Positions 10,665 to 24,100 of a stretch of 64,000 bases of DNA are shown one piece after another. The notes below the pieces were generated by a model. It saw nothing but the letters and a program-made list of their open reading frames with translations. It ran no database searches and was not told the DNA's origin. The position numbers were made by a program, and so were the translations under genes. The stretch's first letter is position 1. Every line of letters starts with the position of its first letter. The DNA lies in contig NGZR01000003.1 in assembly GCA_002197995.1 (NCBI GenBank), positions 7,316,001 to 7,380,000 of the forward strand. Direction: 5' to 3'. This DNA is from Gaeumannomyces sp. JS-464. Taxonomy: Eukaryota; Ascomycota; Sordariomycetes; Magnaporthales; Magnaporthaceae.

Positions 10665-12521
10665 ACGTGGTTTACAAGCGAGTCGCGCATATAAGCGAGT
10701 CGCGCATTTTCTAATGCGACACGCGTTTCCACTTCCAACCTTAATTTTTAACAACCACAAATAAAATCGATATCGAAAAAAGCTAGGATTATTTTCGCTA
10801 TGCAAGCAATTTAATTTAATCGGGGATTAAGTTTGCGTTCGGCGGCTAAAATTTACGATGTTTTTAAATCCACATTACGCGATTAACGCGCTAACCGACT
10901 TGCTCGACGCGATAGCATGCCCAAATTACGAAAATTAACGGAATCCGAAAAAAAAAGCGCTTGTTAAATACATATTTAAGCTAAATTCCCGCGCATTTCC
11001 TCCCCGGCTTTTTAGTGTTAAAAAATATAGCCAACCGACTGCTCGCTAAACGCGACGCGAGCGCCGTCGGTAAAAACTGGGTCGCGAACTTCGTTAAACG
11101 CCGCGCAAAGCTCGGCACGCGTTAAATTCGAAAATACGATTACTAAAAAGCCAAATGCGAAAATCCCAAACTCGTTTTTGCGTAGTTCGATTTCACACGG
11201 AATATTATCGATAAATATAGCATCCTAAATAACGATATTTATAATTTCGACGAAACCGGCTTTTTTATAGGCATAATCGCCGCCGTTATAATTATTATAA
11301 CATTGGAAAGCTGTAATAAAACAAAGTTGGTTTAACTTAGCAACCGGAAATGGGTTACAGTTATTTAAAAAGTTAATTGTTACGGTTAAACGATCCTTTT
11401 TTTTATTATCGTTAAAAAGCAATACCACTTAGCCAATTGGTATTCGAAACCGGCTTTCCACGCGATTGGGTTATTTTAATAAATGCTAATAAGTAAACTA
11501 CGAACGAGCTCGGCTTAAAATGGATTTAGCATTTCGATAAACACATTGCATCGCGTATAAAAAGCACCCATTATTTGTTAATGCTAAACGGCTACGAAAG
11601 CTACCATTTAATAAATTTCGAGCTTTATTACTAAAAAATAACATTATTACGCTTTATATACCTTTGCATTCGTTTTACTTTTTTTAACCGCTTAACGTTA
11701 AATGTTTTAACCTGTTAAAAAAAGCGTACGGTTAATAAATCGAAAACTTAATAAAATTGCACGTTAACTACGTAATTAAAGTCGAATTCCTTTCGGCGTT
11801 TAAAGCGGCATTTTTAAATTTTATAACCGAAAAAAACATTTAAAAAGGTTTTCGAAAAGCTAATTTTGCTTTTTTTAATTTAAGTTCGGTTTGGAAAAGC
11901 TGGATGTAAAGCTACAAACTTTAATTCCTTTGAAAAAGCTTTTAAACAACGCCGAACTTTGAACTTCCAAAACGTTGCGGATAGTTAAGGAAGCAACTTC
12001 GCAATTCGAACATATTAAAACTCGGATTTCCAATTACCGGAGCAACTTTCCGTTATTTATGCTAACGGTTATAAACCAGTTTGCGAAAAGGACGAGTTCG
12101 ATTATGCATTAAATGGCCCTTTTTAAAGCCGAAGTTACTTTGCTACGCAAAGCGAACAAAGCATTAAACAAACGCCGGAAGGCTAAAAAAACACGTGTTT
12201 AATAAAAAGGGTTATATATTATCGAAAAAATACGTAATGTTTTAAACCAAAAAGAGCTAAATAAGCAGTTATAATAAAAAATGCGCGATTATAAAGGTTA
12301 ATAAAAAAAGCGATAACAATTCGTCGGCGATATGGCATTTGCGGTAAAACTGGACATAATGCGCGCATTTGTTAAAAAAAAGTAAAAATGTCCGATATAT
12401 ATAGTTCCAAATAGTTTAAATGGATTTTTAGCGTTGTTAAGTTAGCATGCGCGTCGATTAACCGAAAGTCGGGTGTAAGTGCGCGACTCGCTTATGTGCG
12501 CGACTCGCTTATAAACCACGT
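10665..12521 (+). mobile_element. Fot1/pogo-type DNA transposon, copy 3
   Basis: This 1857-bp element has TA at 10,663-10,664 and 12,522-12,523 and inverted termini beginning ACGTGGTTTACAAGCGAGTC. The plus-strand transposase relic has the DNA-binding domain near 10,915-11,130, an FDETGF block near 11,245-11,265 and a mutated LMLNGYES block near 11,580-11,605. It lies in unresolved RIPed sequence, outside family A. Confidence 0.9.
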
Positions 12522-12523
12522 TA

Positions 12524-15500
12524 AAGCAAAAATAATAAAATTTTTTTTTTTTTTAATATTACTTTTTTTTTTTACTCCGTTTAATATACGCTTTTATTTT
12601 AATCGTTGTATAATTCGTTAAAACTAAAGTTAATAAAGCATCGTTCGGCTTTTTTTTTATTAAAGCGTTAATTAAGTTATTTCGTTTGTTAATTTAACGG
12701 ATTTTTAAATTTCCCGCTTTTCGTACGATTTTCGAAATAATATAATATTAATTATTAGTTTTTTTTCCGTTGTACTTTTTAATTTAACTAAACATTTGTA
12801 TAATAACTTTCAATTTATATAAACGATAATTGGAATTCGTACGGCATTTAAAACAAATGTAATTTGTTTTAACGTTGTATTTAATGCGAATTTATTATCG
12901 AAACTAATTATTATCCCGTATAATTCGCTAGCTAAAACGCTTCGTATAATTCGTTTGCATTTAATCGATAACTAATGTAAAATATTTCCTTATAAAAAGA
13001 AAGTTATTTCCGTACGGTTTGTTTTTTTTGCTAAAACGATTAAGTATTTAAATTATAATGTTAGGTTTTTATTATTAGCGAATAATCCGTCCGTAAAAAT
13101 AAACAATTTCGTACGACCGAAGTTTAAAAGTAAATAGGTAAATCTACGGTATGCGTTATTCATTTGCCATTAAAATCGTTTATTTAAATTAGCGATATCG
13201 TTTTTGCTTAAAGTGCTTATTTAAGCAGCAATTGAAAAATCGTACGTTGCTTTTAGCTAGCAAATGGTTGCTATATATGCGCTTCGTGCGCGTTAAGCAA
13301 TATATTGCTATGCTGCGTTTAAAGCGTTTAAGTTAATAAGTTTAAATTATGCAAGTTGTTTTTTTTGCTTAATAGTAATATTTTTTCCTTAAAATTGGAT
13401 TTTGCATTTTTTAAATTCCAAAAGGTTATTGTACGAAAAAAAGGATTTCGGTTTTGCTTAAAGCTTAGCTTTATGCAATTTCTTTTTTTAATTATAAAAA
13501 GGCAAATGTTGTAAAGCTAAAAGTATCGTTCGTTTGCATATTTATAATCCCGAATTCGTGCGGTTTTATCGTTATAAATATAAAATAAAAATCGTACAAG
13601 GAAACCGTTATTTTTAACGCTTTTTTATAATAAGCATAATATGTTTTCTATTAATACGTCCCAAATTCCGCCATTTTATATAATGGTTTTTAAATTTATT
13701 ATTAATTATACTGCCGTTATGTTTGTAAAAACCTCGGTGCTTTTACTGTTTTATATACATGTAAAAACCTTTAAACTCGTTTCCGGGTGCGGACCGCATC
13801 CGGCTTGGTAGCCTGGAAATAAAAACCATATTTGCTTTTCGTATACGGTTTTTATTATATTAAATAATAATACCGTTTGCTTAATTCCTACGATTGCTTT
13901 TAAAAGTTCCATCGCGAAAACGTCCTTATAATTAATAGTAATAATAGGAAAATACGCAAAAGAAAAACTATAAAAAATGCATATTACGCTTAAATAGCGC
14001 CCCGGTGTCGGGTTTTCTTTTTTTGTAATAATGTTAGTAATAGTAATGTTAATTCGGTTAATTGCGGCGGCTTAATTATCCGCGTTCGAGGTTTTTCGGT
14101 CCCGCTTTAATGTTTAATCGCGTGGCTGTTTTATAAAGTTCGGGGGTTATGGTTAATATCGGGTAATTTAACGTAATTATGTTATTCGCTTTCGAAAGTA
14201 ACGCTCCGGTTGCGAATTGTTTCCTCGCTTATAACGCGCATTCGATTTTTTTATTAGTTCGCCGTTTTCGTAATTGTATTGCTTTTGCTTTATTTGTATT
14301 ATGCTTTCCGGTTATACCTTTATTTCTTTCCGGGTGCGGGTTTTTACCGTTTTTTCCCTTTTTACTTTTAAAGGTTTTGCCCTTTTTTTTCGCCTTTTTT
14401 AATTTTTTGTTATAACTTTTAATCCTTTTTTCCCACCTTTGCTTTTAGTTTTCGCGTATTTTCCCGCCCGCGCTTTTACACTTGCCCTCCCGCGCTTCGT
14501 TCCTTTTCCGGCTTTTATTTTTTTTGCATTATGGCTTTTAAAAACAAAACTCCCGTTTTCCTCGCGGCGGCGCGCGCGGTAATACGCGCGGCGGTTATAG
14601 TAATAACGGTGGTAATGGCGGCTTTGCGCTTACTCCTCTTTATAACGATCGCAACGAACACCCATTTTCCAGCTTTAACGATAACGACGACTCCGAAACC
14701 GGCGTTGCTCCAAACCCCCGCGTTAAAACTGTAAATGCGGTTTTGCACCGTTTCGTTCCCTATTTTTTTGCTAATTTCTTTTCTTTTTTCCTTTAGCCCT
14801 ACCGTTTATACCATTAAAAGAAATACAAAACGGCGATCGCTATCCTTTCGGGTTATATTTTTTACAACTCGATAATGTATATTTCCCGTATTGTTTTCCT
14901 TTTTATCCCGCTTTGTTAACTTTTTAGGCCTGCTTACAAAATTTATGTTAATTGCATCCAGCGTTTCGCTAACGGCATCGATAATGCCGGCGCCGTCCGG
15001 GGATGTTATTATAAAGCCTATATGTTTTTTATTTATTCCGCTTTTTTTTTTACTCGGTTCCGGTCGTGCTAACTTTTATTTTTAACTTTTCGCGTTTTAA
15101 CTTATATGGGGTGCGCCTTTTCGCGCGGTGCTTGCGTTTAAGTTTGTTATTTTTTTTCCTTTTTCTTTTATTGCGTTTTTTTACTAATTTGTTAATTCCG
15201 TTTTAATAACTTCCCGTTAGTATTAAAAATTAGGTTTACGGCGTTTTTCGTGCTTATTAGCGTTACATTTAATCCCTTTTTAAAACTGCTGTTAATTTGG
15301 AAAATATTTTAACGAAAATCGCTTATACTGCTAAAGTTTATAACGGTTTTATTCCGGTGTTATATGTTTTATTATTAATGCTTTTTTCCAATTTCGTTAT
15401 ACCATTTTAAAGCACGTTATCGCCGGTTACGTTCGATTTGCGAAAAAATCGGGAAGCGGTTTAACGTCCTTTTTAATACTGGGTTTTCGCGCTCGTTTTT

Positions 15501-15930
15501 TTCCAATTTAAAAAGCGCTTTTGCTGTTATAACTGCATTTAATAATTCGGGTTTCGTTCGCTCCTTTTCCGGTAATATAATGCTTTTAGCGTAAGCCATG
15601 TCGGGTTAGGCTTTTAAAATTATCGATGCGTAAAACTCGTTTAACCGCATTTAAATAAAAACGTTAGTTTAAAGCGGGCTAAAATACGGGTTTATCGATG
15701 TTTTTTTTTATATTACTATTTTCCTTTAATTTGCTAACCTTTTTATATTTGCTAAATGTCCTTCGTATAAAATCCCTTTAATTTTACTTTCGGTCGGATT
15801 TTAGCTAAATGTTAGGAAAATGTTATTAACGAAATGTTAAAAAAAATGCGTAAAAATAAAAATAATTAGTTTAATCGGTTTTTTTCCGGTTGCAGCTCGC
15901 ATATAAGGTATTAACGTCGGTTTACTTTTT
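12524..15930. other. Unresolved RIPed sequence with a Gly/Asn-rich plus-strand relic
   Basis: About 3.4 kb with no recognised domain. At roughly 14,530-14,790 the plus strand reads a Gly/Asn-rich segment ('GGYSNNGGNGGFALTPLYND') followed by a less biased stretch through TAA/TAG codons, which suggests a real coding relic. Base content is slightly more GC-rich at 14.3-14.7 kb than on either side. Part of the right end may be the 3' untranslated region of the LINE that starts at about 15.95 kb. Confidence 0.4.
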
Positions 15931-15989
15931 TTTCCTTTCGTTTTTTGGTAAGGTATTTTCGTTTAACGTTTTATAATTATTTATGGTTC

Positions 15990-18900
15990 GGTTTTTTTCC
16001 GGCTTAATAGCGTTTTTTTTTTTTTCCTTTTTTTTTGCGCGTTTTCCTTTTACTTTTTTCGCTGCTTTAAAATCCATTAGTTTTTTAATTTTAAACATTA
16101 TGCGTGTTGCTTTTTTAAATAATATGTTTTTTATTTTTTAATTTAAAATATGCTTTTTGGCTATTCGCTTATGCTATCCCGGTGCTATTTCGCTGTTTAT
16201 CCTAACGGGTGCATTAGGTTAATACGTGTTATGCTATTTTCTTTTATTCGTTACCGCATTCGCATAACGGCGTTATTACGTCGGGCACGTTTTTGCTAAA
16301 TAAGAAAACATTTAAACCTAGCTTTTTCGTTTTAATTTAAATTGCTATTAAATTATATGCTTTTGGCATTTTTTTGTAATATTCGATTATTTCCTCCGTA
16401 AATAAAGGGTTATTTGCTAAGCACGCGATTTTATACCGGTTCGCTTTTTTACCGCTTTCGTTAAATTAGCAACTTTTAACTTCCATTTATTATTACGTTA
16501 GGGTTTTAGCGTTTCGCGTGTTTATATTTAAACTTTTTTTCGTTTTCGCGAAGGATTAGTTTGCGTTTCGGTTTTGGGGTTATTTTAAATCGGTTTTAGC
16601 GTTCCGCTTATCCCTTTTTTATTTGGCCGTTTTAAAAATGTGGTTTTTTATTCCGTTCCCGGTATTTTAACTTTTTAAATCGGCCCGTTACTTTCGTTAT
16701 TACTTCGTTAATCCGTTATATTATTTTAATTTTTAGCCATTTATTTTTATATTAATTACCTTTTCGTTTAAATATAAATTTAAAAGTGGCACGTAGGTTT
16801 TTGTTTTTAAATAGGCTAATAACGTCGTTTTATATGCTTTAACTACCATTTTAAAGCATATTCGCTATTTTTTCGCTAACTTTTTAACTGCGCTTCGGGG
16901 CCGCCCCGTAATTCGGTTAAAAGGTGGTATATTGCGGTTTTATACGCCATTACGCTTTTGCATATTACTGCGTATAATTATTTCGCTTTAGCGAAACTGC
17001 TTTCCTATATTACCGCTACGAGTTTTATTATCGCTAATTATTGTTTTTTTTGTTTGCTTTTCGCTTATTTAGTATAAGCTTTAAAATTTAATTTATAATC
17101 CAGTTAAATTCCGAGGAATTTTGCCGCTAGCGATGGTTATACGTAAATAGCTCCGGTATAAACCCGGGTTTGGTTTAAAGTTTTAATAAAATGCAACAGT
17201 TCGGTTTTTAATACGTTAAATGTTATTCCTATTATTTTTGCTTACGTTTGGCATACGTTTTAAGCTTTTTCCAATAATCGTGCCGTTTTCGCTGTGGTGC
17301 CCCCTATTATTAAAAGGTTAATATCGTTAGCGAAGTTAACCATTGTTATTTTTGGGATTTTTTCCAGCTTATTGTATAATAACGCAATATAAAGGATAAA
17401 TAATATAAGTAATAGTGGTAATCCTTACGGGACTTTTGCAATTACTAATATTAGCGTTAACGTATTTCCGTTAAATTAAAACCGAGCCGTTTTGTTTATA
17501 AGCCAGCTTTTAATCCATTTAACTATTTTTGGTAAAATCCTTGCTTTCGCATTATATCGAACAGTTTAATATAGTTAATAATTAAATGCTTTTAATAGGT
17601 TAAATTGCAATAACGAGGTTATAACGCCGTGGTTTTACGCTATTATTATTATATTTATCATTTATTTAATAGCGAATTCGGTGTTGCGTTTTTTTTTATT
17701 ACCCATTTGTTTTTCCGGTAAAAATCCCTTTTTTTCCGTTTCGTTAGCAATCCGTTTCCTATTATAACTTTTATAATTTTGGAAATGAACGAAAAAAATG
17801 CGATCGGTTTTCATTTTCTTATTGTTTTCCTATTTTTATACTTTTGCCTAGCTTTAACAGTATTACTGTAAGTGCGTTTCGAAAGCGTTTCGGGAATATT
17901 CGAGGTTAAAACTGGCGTTAGCTATTTTGGATATAGCTTTTTAGCATAGTTAGCCGCATACTTTTAAAAGTCCGTTTAGTAAGTTATCCGCTTTCGGGGC
18001 TTTCCAGTTTTGCGTTTTTTTTAAAGCCGTTAATACGTTACCGCTTTCCGGGTTTACTATATGTTTTATTAAAAACGCGTAATGGAACGTGTCGTTATTA
18101 AACGTGGTATTTGTAATATCGGTTAAATCCGTTTCCGGGCTAGGGTAAAATTTGGCCGTTAAAACTGTTGTTTTATTTGCGTAAATGTTGGCTGGTTTTT
18201 AATTGCCGTTTTTTAATCGGTGCAAATCCGGTAGTTTAATTGAATTTCGTTTTTTATAATTGCGTAATTTCGCCCACCGTTTTACGTTTTAAAAGGTAGC
18301 TTTTTTATTTTTTATTTTTAATGCCTTCCTAATAAACTTTTTTTAATGCGCGTTAACCGTTTTCCTTTTTTCCTTTATAAAAGCTTTATCCGTTATTTTT
18401 AATTTGTTATAACTATCTTATATTTTAACTTTGTATATACGCGCCGGCACCTTTTCGTTTTTTAATACGTTTGGTAAATTTTAAGTTCCAATACGGTGTT
18501 AGCTTAAAATTGGTTAATAATTTCCTTTTTAATGCTCGCTCGTTAGCGATTAAAATTAGCTGGTTTATTAGTACGTTTATTTGGTTATCGATATTTTCCG
18601 GTATTTCCATATTTTTAATTTCGATATGCTATATAGCTAGCTGTAATGCCTTTTTTGGTCGTTTTTTATATTAGTGTTTACTTTTTTCCATACCTATTTT
18701 TCGACGGTTTTTTACCGAAACGGCTCCGTTTTAATATTAATTAGGATTATTTAAAATGGTAATTCGATCCCCCTATTTCGTCGTTTTTACTTTCGTATTT
18801 TACGGCTAGCGCGTCGGATATTTATGCATAATCGATTATACTTTTTCGTTCGTTAAATCTTTTTTTCGTTACCTTTCGTAAAGTGTTACAAATTCGAGTT

Positions 18901-19430
18901 TCCACCGGTGCGCTAGCGATAGTAATACGTTTGCTTTTTCGTTTTGTATTATAAACGTTCCATATAAAGTAATGCATATTAAAATCCCCCATAAATATAG
19001 CGTGGTGTTATAATAACTGCGTTTCGATTTTTGTTAATAACGTATGCCATTTTCCTAATGCTTTTAAATCCGGCGAATATATCGAATAAATATTAATTTT
19101 TTCCTAATAGGGTTTGCAATATTACTATTGCCTAACGTGTTCGTTTCGGCTTTTTTACAATGCGGGGTTTAACCGTTAATAAACGTATAGTGCTACGTTT
19201 AAACGGTTATCGGCTTGGTAATAAACCACTTCGTATTTGCATTTTGCTGGTTTTTTTAGGTTTTTATATTAGTCCAGCTCCGGCTTTTATATAGCTATTA
19301 TGTCGTATTTTTTCCTGCTAAACAGCGAAATATTTCTTTTCCGCTCCTTTTTTTTATGTTTTAATACAATATCGAAATTACTATACGGGTTTTTTGGGCT
19401 TTTTGGTGCGTTTTATAGGTTAGTGCTATA
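15990..19430 (-). pseudogene. LINE ORF2 relic: AP endonuclease and reverse transcriptase
   Basis: Read on the minus strand through stops. The endonuclease start ('KYDIIAI' then a KPEL step where families have EPW) is near 19,320, and GDFNMHYFIWN is near 18,960-19,000. The RT block PQGSPLSPILF is recognisable as VP*GLPLLLILF near 17,393-17,434. The catalytic FADD box is FAND at 17,324-17,335, so one Asp has become Asn. The post-RT 'AAKFLGIWLDYKLNFKAH' block is near 17,100-17,140, with one stop in place of Trp, and a Cys-rich end ('PDVITPLCECGNE') is near 16,250-16,290. This order is that of Tad1/I-type fungal LINEs. The copy is non-functional. Confidence 0.82.
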
Positions 19431-19649
19431 TTATCGGTAGCGGTTCGGAAAAGGGGGGAGGGCGGGGGGTTTGTTAAAGCCATTATCCTTTCGGCTTTTT
19501 CGCGTACTTGCTCGTTTGCCGAACGGGGGTTTAACTAGCGGGAAGCTCGTTTTAAAAGCGAATGTGTTATAGTAAAGGAAACGGCCGTATGTCGGTTCGG
19601 CTTTTAAATAATTGTAAATCTTTACGGGTTTGCCGACTAGTCGGCGTTT

Positions 19650-20842
19650 TAAAGTTCGAATTGGTAAATTATTATCCGAGTTTAAATATTCCTTCGTTTT
19701 TCTTAAAACTCGTTAACCTTCCGGTTTTAAAGGGTTAGCGGGCTTGGAAAATAAAAAAGGTAACGTTTTTTATTGGTTTATATGCTGCGCCTTTTAGCAT
19801 AACCTTTTCGGTTAGTTTTAATATACTTTTTTTTGCTTTTTTATAAACGCGTTATGCCATTTCGCATCCCGTGGTAAAAAGCCGAGTGCGGTTTATTGCA
19901 ATTTATGCATTTAAATGTGGCTTTTTAATGTTAATAGTAAGCGTTGCATTAGTGTTTCCTTTTGGTATTCGGTTTTCGTAAATACGGGCACCGGTTTAGT
20001 TTAATGCAAAACTTTTAACGGTATTCCCATTTAAAGCAATTATAACATTAGTTAGCTTTAGCGTTTAATATAAATGGCTCGCAATTATAAATTACTACTT
20101 TTATTACAAATCCTCGTTCGTATGCTTAGTTCGCTACCGTTACTAATCCGATACGGGCTAATACTATAGCATATTTGTAAAAAGTCCGGGCCGGCCATAC
20201 GTATATGGATTTAACTTTTGCGTTTTAGTTTTCGGCGTTTAAACTTTTAACAAATGCGTTTAGGTTTTTTAAAAATGCTTTTTATTTAAAACTTCGAATT
20301 ACCACGTCGTATATCCGCACCCGGATCGTTATTTAATCGCCGAATATTTTTTTCACCTAATTATCTTTTTTTTTATATTTCTTTACGTTTATTTAAAAGC
20401 ATACTACTACGTTTCCGCTCCGAAATCGTTTTATTACCCGTATTATCGTGCTTAGTTAGTTATTTAACGTTTATAAAATGTTTATCGTTAATCGCTTTTT
20501 AATTGCTTTTAAAAGTTTTCCTACGTTTACGATAATTTTTCGTTTAACTTTCGACGGTATAAATCAAAGTGGGGGTTGCGCCGTGTTCGGGTATTGTTAA
20601 CGTAGTTAGGTTAACTCGGTTCCGCCCGGCATTCGGGCCGGCAAACCCGTGGTTAATGCGGTGGCATAAGACTTTTTGGTATTAGCTAATGCTTTTTTAA
20701 CTTCCTCGAATATTTTTGCTTTAAGCTTTTGCAGCGTGTCGTTAGTTACTGGTCCTTTTACGGCGGTTTCGCGCTGGCGAGCCGCTTTCGCGTCGATTTT
20801 TCGCTTCGTTAGCTCCGACATTAGTTGCAAAACTTCCGGCAA
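19650..20842 (-). pseudogene. LINE ORF1 (gag-like) relic
   Basis: Starts at an ATG at 20,842 with a clean 78-residue reading ('LMSELTKRKIDAKAARQRE' then 'LKAKIFEEVKKALANTKK'), the charged helical N-terminus usual for LINE ORF1. Further on, near 19,860-19,920, is a zinc-knuckle-like reading ('KCINCNKPHSAFYHGM') before the endonuclease ORF begins. The relic is RIPed and interrupted by stops. The first 240 bases are less mutated than the remainder. Confidence 0.7.
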
Positions 20843-20929
20843 CTTTTTATTAATTACAAAAGGCTTTAACTTGTTAATAATCTCTTTTTCTCTTTTATTT
20901 TAGCGGTTGCGCGCCGGTTTCGTATTAGT

Positions 20930-21135
20930 GTCGCTGCTTCCCCGCGTATCCGAAAACGCGTTAGGAAGATCCACCGTTGTGGCGTGCCGACTGGCCGCGA
21001 GCTTAAAATCGATCGCTATCGATTTTTAGCCCGCGCCGTCGGCGCGCGCACGATGCGGCATCGATCCGGGGTCGAGTTGGTTGCGAAAAGTTCGATTTTA
21101 GCGTTGGAATTGGATTATTTAAAAGGGCTAACCGG
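20930..21135 (-). promoter_or_regulatory. GC-richer 5' region of the LINE
   Basis: Just upstream of ORF1 about 200 bp are clearly more GC-rich than all surrounding sequence, with many CG dinucleotides and a small palindrome (ATCGATCGCTATCGAT). This is where a LINE internal promoter would sit. Promoter function is inference from position only. Confidence 0.35.
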
Positions 21136-21170
21136 CTACCCGTTTTTAAAGTCGCAGCAGCTTTTTTTTG

Positions 21171-24100
21171 GTTTTTAAATTTAAAAAACCGAGTTTGCCG
21201 GGTATTTCGTTTAAATTTTTTTAAATAATCGTGCGATAATCGTTTTAGCTAATTTATTTTTAAATTGGACATAACTTTAAATAATGTTTTTAATTTCGCA
21301 CGATGCTTTATACATTATAATTAAAGTTAATTTTAATATAAAAATAAAGCGTTAATTTATTTTTTAAATTATTAGTATTTAAGTAAATAATTCCTTTTTT
21401 TTCGATTATTATAGCTTTTTATAACCAGTTTTAACTTTTCGTATAAGTAGCTTATTATTTTGCCTTTTACTTTTCGTATAAACTTTGTATTTTATATGCG
21501 AAAGTGTTAATATAAAGCTGGGTTATATAAAATAATACGTATAATACCGCGTGCGATTAAACTATTAATTTTCGTTGCGTTAAATTCCTCGAATGGTTTT
21601 TTTAAAACGGTAATTTTGCCATTCGCACGAAATAATAATGCTAATTTTTAATCTTTTTCCTTTTTAACTGTAAGAAATGTTTTTAGTTAAGCGTTTTTAC
21701 GTAGGCGTTTTTTGCTTTTTTTAGCGATATAATTAAGTTTAAAATTTACGTAGCGTTTTGTTATTTTCCAGGTTCGTGCGATAAAAGTTGCTGGTTTTTT
21801 TGCTTTTTTTCCGCTAAGTTGCGGTTGTACGGTTTGGCTTAGGTTAGCCGGAAAGTTTTAAATCCGCTTTCCGTTACGACGGTAATATTAGCGTAGTTCG
21901 TTATTTAAAATGCGTACGGTTTTATCCACCTTTTTTTTTAAATTAAAACCTCGCTTTTAAACGGCAATTTTAACAGTTTATCCGTGCGAAGCTCGTTACG
22001 TGTATTAAATGCTTTGTTTACGCTAACTTCGCACGAATCCTTCGAAGCATTTTTATCGTTTTCGATTACTTTTGCTCGTTATACGATATCCGGGGAAAAA
22101 AGAAAGTTTTAATTAATGCGTAAATATGTATAAAAACGAAAAGGGTTAAAATAAATCCGTCGGGTTTAGTTATATCGTTTAATATTTTAACTGCCATTTA
22201 AAGCAATGTTTTATCGTTCGTATAATGCCCAAATTCGTTTTTAAAAAATATTATACATTCGTTTAAATAGTACGTAAGCTTATTTAATTTTGCTTAATGC
22301 TTAATATGCTTTTATTAGCATTTTTTAATAATACTTTATAATTTTAGCTTAATTGCGGAATTTTTTAAAAAAAAGTTGGTACCGAAATTATGTAAAATGT
22401 AATCCGATGGTTTTTAATACATATGTATTTAGCATTAACAAAATGCGTTTTATGCTTTTTTAACCGATATATATTATACGAAAATAGCAGTTTAAAAGGA
22501 AATTGCTATATTAATAACGTGCAATGCGTTTTTTCTTTTAAATATATAATATCCATTATTATTTCGTAATTAAATTCGTAATTATTTTTAATGCTAAATT
22601 TAAATCGTTAAAAAGCAAAGGTATACGTTTAATAATAATAATATATTTTGCTAATTTTTTTTAAAATCTTTTTTCGTACGTTTTCGTAACCGGCTTTTTT
22701 TAGCAAGCGATAAAGCGTTCCGTGCAAAAGTGTTCGAATTTCCGATATAGTTTTTTTAATTTTAGTTTTATAAAAAACGCGGCTAATTTCGTACGATTAA
22801 TATTAAAAATAAATATTTTTATTTCCGTATAATTAAAATGGTTATTTTATTTGGTTATACGATAGTGTTTTGTACGTTATTAAAATAACATTTTAACCTA
22901 TCGGCATTATGCAAGAAAAAAAACGGTATTTAAAAGTTTTAAAATATAATATATAACCGTTTTTAGCTGGTTTTTTATCCGCATTATACCGATCGACATT
23001 TCGACTTAGTTGCTTTTAAAACGGGTTTCGGTTAAACTTAATATTTAATCGATTTCCGCACGAGGGTTTTCTTTAAATATGTTTTTATTTGGCATTTTCC
23101 GATTATAAAAATACGTGCGGCGTTAATATCCTAAAGTTTTTTTAATACGTTATGTTATATTAATTATGCAATAAACTAGTCGGATAGTTCGCACGCGTTA
23201 GCTCGATAAATATTTCGCTAATTGTGCGATAAAAGTACGTATAGTTTTATAAGTATTACATTAAAAAACTTTTAATATTAGCGTCGTTTTTTTTAAATCG
23301 TTTTTAATCGTATTTTAGTTAAAAGCTTTCGTAGTTTTAAAAAAATGTATCGAAATTATACCTTTCGTGTTTAAGTTTTCGCACGTTTGGAAAAAATTTT
23401 ATTTCGTACCATTTCGTTTTTTTTGCGGGTAATTGGTTAACTAGCAGCCTTTTTTTGCATACGTAGCATCGTTTAATCGTGCAAAGTTAAAAGCTAGTTA
23501 TGCAAAGCTAAAAGTTAGCTTTAAGTTTAAAACCGTTTTAACCCGTGCTTTAAAACGAGGAATTGTTTATGCGAAGCTTTTGGTTATTATAGTAACGTTT
23601 GTTCGTATAATTAGCGTTATGCGAAGCGTTTTTTATTAAGTACTAGTTTTTGCCCGTACGATTTATGGCCATTTGGAAAAATGCTCGCAAATCGGCGAAT
23701 AAAGCTTCGCACGTTTCCTTTTAAATAAAAAAAGCGCTTTTTAACTTTAAAACGCTACGGTAAACTCGTACAACCGTTATATGCAAAGCAATTTCGTTTT
23801 AAAAGCTTTTGCTTAATGCTTTTTATACAAGCTAAAATTTATTAAGCATAGTTTTTAACACTTCGAGCAATGTTTTTTTTAAATACGTTTATTTTATTCG
23901 TATAAAGGTAATCGTTATCCAATTTATTTAATATTACGTATAGTTTAATTTGGAATTAAAATGCGTATTTAAAAAGTTATATATTTCGTTTTATCGTTTG
24001 TTTAGTTTAATATGGTTAATATAAAAATTTTTGCACGATTTAACAAAATATTAAGGAAAATAGCGTGGTATTAGTTTTTCTCGATTTAAAATTTTTAGCA

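Larger units (their letters stand above)
15950..21170 (-). mobile_element. Tad-like LINE retrotransposon
   Basis: A non-LTR element on the minus strand with ORF1 (about 20,842 to 19,650) followed by ORF2 (about 19,430 to 16,000), which carries AP endonuclease, reverse transcriptase and a C-terminal Cys-rich segment. The 5' edge is placed near 21,170 because GC content falls sharply there. The 3' edge is uncertain by several hundred bases. No target duplication could be recognised. The presence of endonuclease plus RT and the absence of LTRs exclude the gypsy families. Confidence 0.82.
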
